From NCBI GenBank assembly GCA_025462985.1, contig JAOAPP010000250.1, positions 1 through 5,260 on the forward strand: a stretch of DNA of 5,260 bases. The letters are read 5' to 3'. Of the stretch, positions 1 to 5,260 are shown one piece after another (positions within the stretch are counted from its first letter, which is position 1; every line of letters starts with the position of its first letter). The notes beneath the pieces were generated by a model. The model had not been told where the DNA came from and ran no database searches. It saw nothing but the letters and a program-made list of their open reading frames with translations. The position numbers and the translations under genes are program-made. This DNA comes from Bryobacterales bacterium (lineage in GTDB: Bacteria > Acidobacteriota > Terriglobia > Bryobacterales > Bryobacteraceae).

Positions 1-1
1 A

Positions 2-405
2 CTTCAACCGCAACTGAGTATGAAGCCACGAGGGTTATTGACGGAGCAGGAAGTAGAGAAAATGCTGCAGCTGAAGCGTAGCGATCCTGCCTTCGCCACC
101 ATGCGACAGCTAGCAATGCGGTTCCGTGGCATCCTGCAAGGGCGAGACCCGGCCAAACTCGATTCTTGGCTGGACAATACGCACCGATCGGGGCGTGTAC
201 GGCTTACGCCGATCCGCCTATACGGTTCGGAATGATCTGGCCGCTGTCCGAAAATGTCATCTGTGAGCGTTGGAGCAATGGGCAAACGGAGGGTCACATC
301 AATTGGCTCAAAACTCTCAAACTACAAATGTACGGCCGTGCCGGAACCGAGCTACTTCGCGCTCGACTCCTTCCTCTTTTCTGCAACGAGCTGCCCAGAA
401 AGTGA
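2..405 (+). pseudogene. ISL3-type transposase, C-terminal remnant (frameshifted, 5' end outside window)
   Basis: This is the C-terminal part of a DDE transposase resembling the ISL3 family. Three frames must be joined to read it. Frame 2 covers 2 to about 190 and includes LDSWLDNTHRSG. Frame 3 covers about 195-255 and reads VYGLRRSAYTVRNDLAAVR. Frame 1 covers about 256-405 and includes ICERWSNGQTEGHIN and MYGRAGTELLRARLLPL, ending at TGA 403-405. Each join fits one inserted base: one near 190-194 and one extra A in the A-run at about 254-257. The SNGQTEG block is the family's conserved segment with the last catalytic acidic residue, which is still present. The gene enters from the left edge, so the amount missing upstream is unknown. 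It cannot make a working enzyme. The family call rests on recalled motifs. Confidence 0.82.
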
Positions 406-423
406 GGAAGACCCACCGATAGT

Positions 424-500
<77 letters not shown>

Positions 501-558
501 CTTGCAAGCGTTCCCGCCCGGATATAAGCACCCCAGGCACCTGCAGATCCTTAGCAGA

Positions 559-1776
559 CTAATCGGGGATTGCTTCGTTCTGTGACAGCGCGAGGTTCAC
601 AGGCGTGGCATGCTCTCCAACGAAAACGGTCGAGAGCTGCTCCCTCCCGCCCGTCTTCTTTCCCCGCATTCTTCGCTCATTCTTGCGAGCCGTTGAGTAT
701 GGGAAATGCTCCTTGAATGCGTTGATCGGGACTTCAACAAACTTCCATGAGAGGCTAGCCGCTGCTACCGACATGCCGGCGAGAGTCGCGAACCACCAAA
801 ATGTGCCGTCTGGAAATTCAACCTTCATGGCCTTTAATGCGTAGAACAAAATGATGCTCATGAAAGGATGCAGGATGTAGATGCCGTAACTTACTTGTCC
901 GACATATCGCACGGGTCTAGCATCAAGCAGAGCGCCGATTGGTCCACCGATAGATCGCGCTGCACGATCAATCAGCCAGATATAAACGAGCGCCAATGCA
1001 GTATCTGACCACACTGAAAAGATGCCGTGGTTCGGACGGAGAATATTCAAAGCTAGCAGGAGCGCAAACGCAGGCACTCCAAGCCAGAAACACCAATTTA
1101 CAAATGTTTTGCGTAATGTCGGATCACCGATCCGCCGATCGGCAAGCAAAGCAAGTATCGCGCCACCTGCAAGGGTGTCCGAGCACCCGATCGCGTAGGA
1201 AGATGCCGAATTGCCTAGCCCCAAAGCAAGAAACGCCATCCGGCTCACTGGCCCTATTGCGAAAAAGGCCGCCATGATAGGGAGCAGAACGCGCCGCGGG
1301 ACAAACAACACGATGAAGGGCCACAGCAGATAGAACTGCTCCTGCAGCGCCAGCGACCAGAAATGGGTGACAGCAGTGAACGGTGGCCGATACAGCTCTA
1401 AGTACACATTGGAGAGAAACGTTGCATTCCACCAGAATCCGTCTCGAGCATGTCCCATATTCACCGTTACGGCCCCTAGCAGCAACAAGTAGTAGAGGGG
1501 CAGCGTTCGAAGCAGACGGCGAATATGAAAGCGTCCCACGACGCCCCAACGGTTGATATCGTCGCGATACCGCAACAACAGGCCGGTGATGAGAAACCCG
1601 CTCAGCATGAAGAACAGGCGGGAGCCGGGATGCTCCGAACTAACGAGTCGCAAGACGCCTTGGTGAGAATGCGTGAAGTGAGTAAGGAGCGTTAGAAGAA
1701 CCGCAAACGCCCTGAGGCCGTCCAACTGGTCCATACGGTTGGAAACTGGGCGGGATGTGGGAGTGAGTGTGGCCAT
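559..1776 (-). CDS. OafA-like membrane acyltransferase (Acyltransferase_3 family)
   Basis: This 405-residue multi-pass membrane protein fits the Acyltransferase_3 family, which transfers acetyl or other acyl groups to cell-surface sugars, lipopolysaccharide, peptidoglycan or lipids. Visible landmarks are RMDQLDGLRAFAVLL with His33 at the usual catalytic position, FFMLSGFLIT (about 55-64), the basic RRLLRTLPLYY segment (about 86-96), HFWSLALQEQFYLLWP (from about 138) and YGIYILHPF near the C-terminus. Hydrophobic segments fill most of residues 20-345. A basic, polar tail of about 45 residues follows, which I do not recognise. In the WSL motif the first of the usual two glutamates is Gln145; Glu146 remains. 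ATG at 1776 is taken as the start because it opens the frame. The internal ATG at 1734, just before DQLDGLRA, is a real alternative; neither has a clear ribosome binding site. The natural acceptor cannot be told from sequence, and no glycan-synthesis genes adjoin it. Confidence 0.88.
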   Translation of the reverse strand: MATLTPTSRPVSNRMDQLDGLRAFAVLLTLLTHFTHSHQGVLRLVSSEHPGSRLFFMLSGFLITGLLLRYRDDINRWGVVGRFHIRRLLRTLPLYYLLLLGAVTVNMGHARDGFWWNATFLSNVYLELYRPPFTAVTHFWSLALQEQFYLLWPFIVLFVPRRVLLPIMAAFFAIGPVSRMAFLALGLGNSASSYAIGCSDTLAGGAILALLADRRIGDPTLRKTFVNWCFWLGVPAFALLLALNILRPNHGIFSVWSDTALALVYIWLIDRAARSIGGPIGALLDARPVRYVGQVSYGIYILHPFMSIILFYALKAMKVEFPDGTFWWFATLAGMSVAAASLSWKFVEVPINAFKEHFPYSTARKNERRMRGKKTGGREQLSTVFVGEHATPVNLALSQNEAIPD

Positions 1777-1841
1777 GAATTAGAAACGTCGCAAGACGGC
1801 TAAGAGGCCGCGCGGGTACGACTTATACCGGGGAAATTTAG

Positions 1842-1872
1842 AGTATAGTGGCGGTAATCCGGCACCTGTCAA
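1842..1872 (-). promoter_or_regulatory. Sigma-70-like promoter for the acyltransferase gene
   Basis: On the minus strand, TTGACA (1867-1872) matches the -35 consensus exactly and TATACT (1842-1847) matches the -10 consensus in five of six positions. The 19-base spacer is longer than the usual 16-18, so it may be a weak promoter or need an activator. Transcription would start near 1835, leaving a leader of about 60 bases before ATG 1776. It is the only convincing promoter pair in the 1777-1944 gap. The rest of that gap shows no gene, hairpin or RNA that I can support. Confidence 0.5.
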
Positions 1873-1944
1873 GCCCTTGGAGGCGCGACCAGCAGATTTG
1901 TAGTACTAGACAAGCCATTCAAAAGCAAGTCGGCGGAAGCTCTC

Positions 1945-2545
1945 GTGCTCCCTACAGCGAGCAAGACATGTGAAGAAGTGGTTGGCGGTTTGGATGGTGG
2001 TTACATCAGAGCCCGACACCGCGACCGGAGCGCAACTTCGAGATTGTCGCCGGCAAAGTGCTTGACCGTGAAGGGAGTGCCACGCGTTTTGCCTTTGTGC
2101 GCAATGGAGGTTCCGAGGCAGCGAGAGCGGCCGACATTGCCTTCCGGCAATGCGGAGTCACTGACGCCACTTCGGTCACGATTCTTACGGATGGCGATGC
2201 TGGTCTGAGAACGATTCGTCAGCAGGCGGCACCTCAGGCGGAGCACGTGCTGGATTGGTTCCACATCGCGATGAAATCCAGGCTCCTTAATCAGGTTTGC
2301 GAGAGGAGTAAACGGTCTGACTGATGGTGGGATTCGCGATTATGCACTGGCTCAGCTTGACCGAGCGAAGTGGCGTCTCTGGAATGGCTACACAAAGCAA
2401 GGACTTATCGGCTCGGTGCAGCTCATTCACTGGGCGCGAGCCAAACGCTTCGAGCACATTCCGTCACTAAGCAAGTTCGGGCACGTCCTTTGCAACATGA
2501 TCCACTACCTGGAATTGAACGCCGATTCTTTGCCCAAGTACGGTA
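1945..2545 (+). pseudogene. ISKra4-type transposase, central fragment with two frameshifts and no C-terminus
   Basis: The reading starts in frame 1 with VVGGLDGGYIRARH. It moves to frame 3 near 2021 (one base lost), reading PERNFEIVAGKV, TRFAFVRNGG, VTILTDGDAGLRTIRQQ and HVLDWFHIAMK. It returns to frame 1 at about 2296-2298 (one extra T) with ARGVNGLTDGG, YALAQLDRAKWRLWNGYTK, HWARAKRFEHIPSLSKFGH and IHYLELNADSLPKYGK. These blocks match what I recall of ISKra4-family transposases. LDGG and TDGD probably carry two catalytic aspartates. Similarity stops abruptly after KYGK, near 2545, so the C-terminal third with the expected last acidic residue is gone. The upstream limit is unclear: the frame stays open to about 1888 but the residues before VVGGLDGG are not recognisable. 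No element ends were found. The gene is inactive. Confidence 0.8.
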
Positions 2546-2702
2546 AGAGTCGTCCCTACGATGTGCTCTCATGCTCTCAACCACTTCGTTGCCCACTACA
2601 ACTCCGCTTCATACTGCCCACTTCGCTATGTAACTAACAAGTCTGGCAGGCGGCTGAAATCCTAAGAAGTGACCTAAAGAGTGTAGGGTACGTGTTTGTT
2701 GT
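2546..2702 (+). other. Non-coding debris between transposase relics; possible integrase C-terminal scrap
   Basis: No intact gene is present. In frame 2 from 2567 to the stop at 2663-2665 the translation begins SHALNHFVAHYNSASY. This loosely resembles the C-terminal (L)NxFVxHYN segment of IS481- or IS3-like integrases, where an RPHQ-type motif would normally follow; here that motif is absent. The remaining bases up to 2702 may hold the left end of the next element, but no terminal inverted repeat could be identified. The integrase reading is weak. Confidence 0.25.
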
Positions 2703-2858
2703 ATGCGCGGCGAAGACATTCAGCAGCAGGAACTTTTCAGCTACAACTCTTTGGAGAGCGAGTGCCAGCCAACCATCCATTGCGGCCGATTCGGGAGATG
2801 GTGGATAAGCGCTGAAATCTTTGGATGAGCACTTCGATGAGATGTATGACGAAGACGG
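2703..2858 (+). pseudogene. IS5/IS1182-like transposase, N-terminal fragment (two frameshifts)
   Basis: The fragment begins at ATG 2703 in frame 3 with MRGEDIQQQELFSYNSLES. It moves to frame 2 at about 2758-2761 with VPANHPLRPIREMVDK, then to frame 1 at about 2810 with LKSLDEHFDEMYDEDG. Each change is explained by one lost base. The pattern of QQQ-FSY, then VPANHPLRPIR, then a MY segment is the familiar start of IS5/IS1182-group DDE transposases. Only about 50 residues remain, so all catalytic residues are absent. The rest is replaced directly by integrase coding sequence. No clear ribosome binding site or terminal repeat precedes it. ATG is chosen because the recalled family start fits it closely. 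Confidence 0.75.
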
Positions 2859-3708
2859 CCCTCGTGCGATGGCACAGGCGAGGCTTCCGCCTGTGCTGGC
2901 GATGGAGGCCCAGACCCCGGGGCCGCTCCGAATTCCAGGCGATCTTCAGGCACTGATCCGACGAATGGCATCGGAAAATCCGATCTGGGGCGAACAGCGA
3001 ATCGCTGATGAACTTCGGATCAAACTTGTTCTTCGCGTCTCTCCGCGAAAGCTTGGCAAGTATCTGGCGCGTGGATCCGGCCCACGCCACACGCCGGATC
3101 CGAAGCAGCGCTGGAAAGCCTTCATCCGTAATCAGGCAAAGGACATTGCGGCATGTGACTTCTTCGTAGTCACTGCCAGGTTCCGGTCCTTTACGTCTTT
3201 GTCTTAATGGAAATCGCCTCGCGCAAAATCGTGCACCGGAACGTTACGGCCCATCCTTCGGCCGAATGGACGATCCAGCAACTTCGGGAAGCTCTTCCTG
3301 GGGACCACGATTACACGCATCTGATCCATGATCGCGATCGAATCTACTCGAAAGAACTGGACTCGACGATCACGGCGCTCGGCGTAAGAGTGCTCCGCAC
3401 GCCCGTGCGAGCTCCCGAAAGCAAATGCGTTCTGCGAGCGAATCGTTCGCACGATACGGCGGGAGTGCCTCGACTTTGTCGTTCCGTTCTCAGAAGCTCA
3501 CCTCGGGCGGATTCTTCGGGATTACGTTAGGCATTACAATCACGGACGCCCTCACAAGTCGTTGGGTCCGGGCATCCCCGTACCGATTAGAGCGATGCCG
3601 CCAGCACAAACACAACGCCAAGCCATTCCGGCCGGCCTTAAAGTTGTTTCGCGCCCAGTGCTCGGAGGTTTCCACCATGAATACTCCCTCGTAGAAAAGG
3701 CGGCCTGG
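2852..3708 (+). pseudogene. rve-type integrase/transposase (IS481/IS3-like), nearly full but frameshifted
   Basis: Four frames must be joined. Frame 2, from about 2852, reads ALVRWHRRGFRLCWRWRPRPRGR. Frame 1, from about 2929, reads RIPGDLQALIRRMASENP, WGEQRIADEL and ACDFFVV. Frame 3, from about 3188, reads LYVFVLMEIASRKIVH, NVTAHPSAEW and IHDRD. Frame 1 resumes at 3418 with AFCERIVRTIRRECLDF, HYNHGRPHKSLGPGIPVP and HHEYSLVEKAA. The first two joins each fit one lost base, near 2928 and 3186; the third fits one extra G at 3417. The acidic triad is still present: Asp codon 3157-3159 in CDFF, Asp codon 3330-3332 in HDRD, and Glu codon 3436-3438 in CER. The last two are 35 codons apart once the extra base is removed, as expected for an rve fold. 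The upstream helix-turn-helix part is missing. At 3706-3708 a TGG stands where I would expect the stop. Confidence 0.85.
2930..2949 (+). repeat. Copy A of a 20-bp direct repeat inside the integrase relic
   Basis: These 20 bases encode most of IPGDLQ in the integrase relic. They recur at 3884-3903 with a single C-to-T difference at the tenth base. Similarity stops on both sides. Confidence 0.75.
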
Positions 3709-3721
3709 AGGCCCGGCCACA

Positions 3722-3862
3722 TTATTTGCGGACTTCAGCTGGTCAACCTTTCTCCGGGATCACGCGCGCGTGATTGTAGCTTGCGATTTCTTCGTGTCCG
3801 TTACAGCAAGTTTCCGTATCCTTAATGTATTTGTCGCGATCGAAATCGTTCAACACTTTTGA
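3722..3862 (+). pseudogene. Second, different rve-type integrase: short internal fragment
   Basis: Frame 2 reads FSWSTFLRDHARVIVACDFF and then VSVTASFRILNVFVAIEI, followed by VQHF and a stop at 3860-3862. This corresponds to the region around the first catalytic aspartate of the integrase just upstream (the RWKAFIRNQA to MEIASRK part), but the sequences differ enough to come from another element of the same broad family rather than a recent copy. Only about 40 recognisable residues remain. Similarity ends right after the IEI segment. It begins a few bases after the end of the larger integrase, so two elements seem to have been nested or recombined here. It has no function as a gene. Confidence 0.72.
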
Positions 3863-3883
3863 GAGTCTTTGTGACGGATCTAA

Positions 3884-3903
3884 GAATTCCAGGTGATCTT
3901 CAG
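3884..3903 (+). repeat. Copy B of the 20-bp repeat, upstream of the PepSY-like gene
   Basis: This copy matches 2930-2949 in 19 of 20 positions and in the frame AGA ATT CCA again reads RIPGDLQ. It lies 37 bases before the ATG of the small secreted protein gene. It is probably another tiny integrase fragment, which would mean that the region just upstream of the signalling operon derives from mobile-element DNA. Confidence 0.65.
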
Positions 3904-3926
3904 AATGTAGTGGTGAGATGGTTTGG

Positions 3927-3938
3927 AAAGGAAATTCC
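3927..3938 (+). promoter_or_regulatory. Ribosome binding site with overlapping GGAAATTCC palindrome
   Basis: AAAGGA at 3927-3932 is a good Shine-Dalgarno match eight bases before ATG 3941, and it decides that start over the TTG at 3923. The perfect 9-base palindrome GGAAATTCC (3930-3938) overlaps it. The palindrome could be an operator or chance; only the ribosome-site role is supported. No convincing -35/-10 pair was found in 3863-3926. Confidence 0.55.
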
Positions 3939-3940
3939 GA

Positions 3941-4210
3941 ATGCAGAGAAGCTTCATATGCGGACTCTTGCTCTCCTCTCTACCGATATTGGTAGAAGGT
4001 CAGGAGAAGAGGCTGACGGCTGGTGAAGTCCCCGTCGCCGTGACTGCAGCAACTAAAAAGCGGACAGTTTCTGCCGTACTGCGAAAAGCGGGAAAGATAA
4101 CCCACGACGGTTATCTGGATTATGAGGTCGATTTGGGGAAGGCCGCCCGGAAAGAGATCACACTCAGTTCGGACGGCAACGTTGTAGAGAGGAGTAACGA
4201 GCGGTTCTGA
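3941..4210 (+). CDS. Small secreted PepSY-like protein
   Basis: This gene encodes 89 residues from ATG 3941, which has a good ribosome binding site. A signal peptide is evident: MQR, then a hydrophobic core of about residues 5-18, with likely cleavage after about Gly20. The mature part of about 69 residues has an alternating pattern ending in GYLDYEVDLGKAARKEITLSSDGNVVE. This fits the second half of a PepSY-like domain, in which a YEV strand is followed by a strand and a DG(K/N)V turn. PepSY-like proteins act outside the cytoplasm, and their role is generally poorly known. It lies 30 bases before the response-regulator gene in the same direction, so the two are probably co-transcribed. It may be an accessory or target of the downstream sensor; that is inference from position. 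The family call is moderate because the first half of the domain is weakly matched. Confidence 0.68.
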   Translation: MQRSFICGLLLSSLPILVEGQEKRLTAGEVPVAVTAATKKRTVSAVLRKAGKITHDGYLDYEVDLGKAARKEITLSSDGNVVERSNERF

Positions 4211-4240
4211 CTTTCGAGTGAGAGCCGAAGCAGCGAGATT

Positions 4241-4912
4241 GTGCGCATCCTGGTCGTAGAAGACGAAGTAAAAATGGCGGACCTGATTCGAAAAGGCCTC
4301 GAAAGGGACCACTACTCCGTTATGACCACGCATACGGGAACCGATGGGCTTGCCCTTGCTTTGGCGTATCCGTTCGACGCCATTGTTCTCGACGTCATGT
4401 TGCCCGGCTTGGAGGGCTTTGAACTGGCGAAGAGGTTGCGTGCTGTGGGTAATGCCACACCGATCCTGTTCCTCACTGCACGCGATACGGAGGACGACCT
4501 CGTCCGCGGACTCGACGAGGGCGGTGACGATTACCTGACGAAGCCGTTTTCATTTCGCGAGTTCTCCGCCCGCCTTCGCGCCCTGACTCGCCGGTTCCCA
4601 CAAACTGCGCCGACGGTCCTCCGCGTTGAAGACCTTACGCTCGAGCGAGCCACGCACCAAGTCTCTCGCGCGGGTCAGCGGATCGAATTAACTCGTACTG
4701 AGTACCTGCTGCTGGAGTTCTTCATGCGACATCCGGGGCAGGTGCTGACTCGAGATGTGCTGATCGACGCCGTCTGGGGTCTTTCTGAATCGATCGAGGG
4801 CAACACACTCGACACATTTATCAAGCTTCTTCGACAAAAAGTTGATTACGGTTTCGGTCGGAAGCTACTCCAGACAGTGAGAGGTTTCGGCTATAAACTT
4901 GGGCAAGCTTAG
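4241..4912 (+). CDS. OmpR/PhoB-family two-component response regulator
   Basis: This 223-residue protein is full length for the family. The receiver domain (about 1-115) begins MRILVVEDE. It has the acidic pocket Glu7/Asp8, the phosphorylated Asp51 in VLDVMLPG, Thr79 in LFLTAR and Lys101 in DDYLTKPF. The winged-helix DNA-binding domain (about 125-223) shows LTRTEYLLLEFFMRHPGQVL, then LIDAVWG, the recognition region NTLDTFIKLLRQKVD and the final TVRGFGYKL hairpin. It should be cytoplasmic and bind promoter DNA as a dimer once phosphorylated by the kinase encoded next. The start is GTG 4241: the next in-frame stop upstream is the TGA of the preceding gene and no other usable start lies between. 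The ribosome binding site is weak. Sequence resembles CusR- and MprA-type regulators, but its signal and target genes cannot be read from it. Autoregulation of its operon is plausible but unproven. Confidence 0.95.
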   Translation: MRILVVEDEVKMADLIRKGLERDHYSVMTTHTGTDGLALALAYPFDAIVLDVMLPGLEGFELAKRLRAVGNATPILFLTARDTEDDLVRGLDEGGDDYLTKPFSFREFSARLRALTRRFPQTAPTVLRVEDLTLERATHQVSRAGQRIELTRTEYLLLEFFMRHPGQVLTRDVLIDAVWGLSESIEGNTLDTFIKLLRQKVDYGFGRKLLQTVRGFGYKLGQA

Positions 4913-5260
4913 AAACATCACTACCCGGCTTCCCATTCGGATGCGGTTGACCTTATGGTACTTGGCTTCCTTTTTTGTTGTCCTGTTTGTGTTTGGAGCC
5001 GGAAGCTACTATGCCATGCAGGCTAGCATTCTAGAGGAGTTCGACCGTGATCTGAAGCTGAGGATTGTCGGCATTGAGACTTTCCTCGACGATCAGTCTC
5101 AATTCGGGACTGAGAAGCTTGGGCACGAACTGCAAGAACACGGACAGTTGCGTCCTGGCGGTGAACTCCTGCAAATCAGCGATGGCTCGGGCAACTGGCT
5201 TTTTGCATCCGAGTCAATGCGGCACCTCGGCGTTCGAGCACCAGACAAACTGCCGTTTTC
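4899..5260 (+). CDS. Sensor histidine kinase, N-terminal part (runs off window)
   Basis: About 120 residues are visible and the frame is still open at the right edge. A short basic lead (RLPIRMRLTLWY) is followed by a transmembrane segment, LASFFVVLFVFGAGSYYAM. An extracytoplasmic sensor region then begins with LEEFDRDLKLRIVGIETFL and continues through GGELLQISDGSGNWLFAS. The GELLQ(I/V)SD...GNW pattern recalls CusS-like heavy-metal sensor kinases. HAMP, the phosphorylated histidine and the ATPase domain would lie beyond 5260 and are not seen. Two starts are possible: TTG 4899, giving a 14-base overlap with the regulator gene, and ATG 4941. I chose TTG because the LPIRMRLTLWY lead is common in this family; GAGAGG at 4879-4884 is a rather distant ribosome site. 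Adjacency and overlap make it the partner of the regulator. Metal specificity is only a guess. Confidence 0.85.
   Translation, partial: MGKLRNITTRLPIRMRLTLWYLASFFVVLFVFGAGSYYAMQASILEEFDRDLKLRIVGIETFLDDQSQFGTEKLGHELQEHGQLRPGGELLQISDGSGNWLFASESMRHLGVRAPDKLPF

Larger units (their letters stand above)
1945..3903 (+). mobile_element. Cluster of degraded insertion sequences (ISKra4, IS5/IS1182-like, two integrases)
   Basis: This stretch holds at least four different transposase relics end to end, all on the plus strand, with no intact gene among them. Frameshifts are all single-base, and most pieces are cut at one or both ends. No terminal inverted repeats or target-site duplications could be identified by eye, so the outer limits are those of recognisable coding similarity. 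The pattern suggests a tolerated landing site where later elements inserted into, or recombined with, earlier ones. Confidence 0.75.

Noticed and set aside
1124..1549. Minus-strand open frame of 141 codons inside the acyltransferase gene
   Set aside because: It overlaps the intact acyltransferase in another frame, and its translation shows no recognisable domain.
2821..3207. A single 128-codon open frame read as one hypothetical gene
   Set aside because: It is an accidental continuous frame over the IS5/IS1182-like fragment, an out-of-frame stretch and part of the integrase; it is not a natural protein.
3204..3452. Minus-strand open frame opposite the integrase relic
   Set aside because: It is the complement of clearly conserved integrase coding sequence and has no family features of its own.
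3923..3940. TTG 3923 as an upstream start for the PepSY-like protein
   Set aside because: ATG 3941 has a well-spaced AAAGGA and gives a cleaner signal peptide; the TTG would place charged residues ahead of it with no ribosome site.
3980..4333. Minus-strand open frame of 117 codons across the PepSY-like gene and regulator start
   Set aside because: It runs antisense through two better-supported genes and its protein shows no recognisable motif.

Overview
The window reads as bacterial chromosomal DNA with a moderately high GC content. The integrase-type transposases, the short secreted PepSY-like gene next to a two-component system, and the ISKra4-type relic recall soil Acidobacteriota. This placement rests on recalled family resemblance only; no marker gene here fixes the taxon.

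Layout. (1) 2-405: the decayed 3' end of an ISL3-type transposase, entering from the left edge. (2) 424-500: a tRNA-Arg(TCT) gene with encoded CCA and one odd T-arm base. (3) 559-1776, minus strand: an intact multi-pass membrane acyltransferase of the OafA/Acyltransferase_3 type, with a near-consensus sigma-70-like promoter at 1842-1872. (4) About 1945-3903: a graveyard of insertion-sequence pieces, all on the plus strand. In order they are an ISKra4-type transposase with two frameshifts and no C-terminus, a possible integrase scrap, the N-terminus of an IS5/IS1182-like transposase, a nearly complete but frameshifted rve-type integrase joined directly to it, a short piece of a second integrase, and a 20-bp repeat of the first integrase. 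(5) 3941-5260, plus strand: an apparently intact module of a secreted PepSY-like protein, an OmpR/PhoB-type response regulator and the start of a sensor histidine kinase that runs off the right edge.

How they work together. The last three genes look like one signalling operon. The kinase should sense a signal outside the cytoplasmic membrane and phosphorylate the regulator at Asp51. The small secreted protein is a candidate accessory or target. The acyltransferase probably modifies a cell-surface glycan or lipid and is transcribed alone in the opposite direction. The transposase relics are inactive; their main interest is as a record of nested insertion, fusion and single-base decay between working genes. 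I found no previously undescribed defence or mobile system; the unusual points are a transposase chimera, a tRNA with a broken conserved pair, and an operon whose upstream region appears to be built from insertion-sequence debris.
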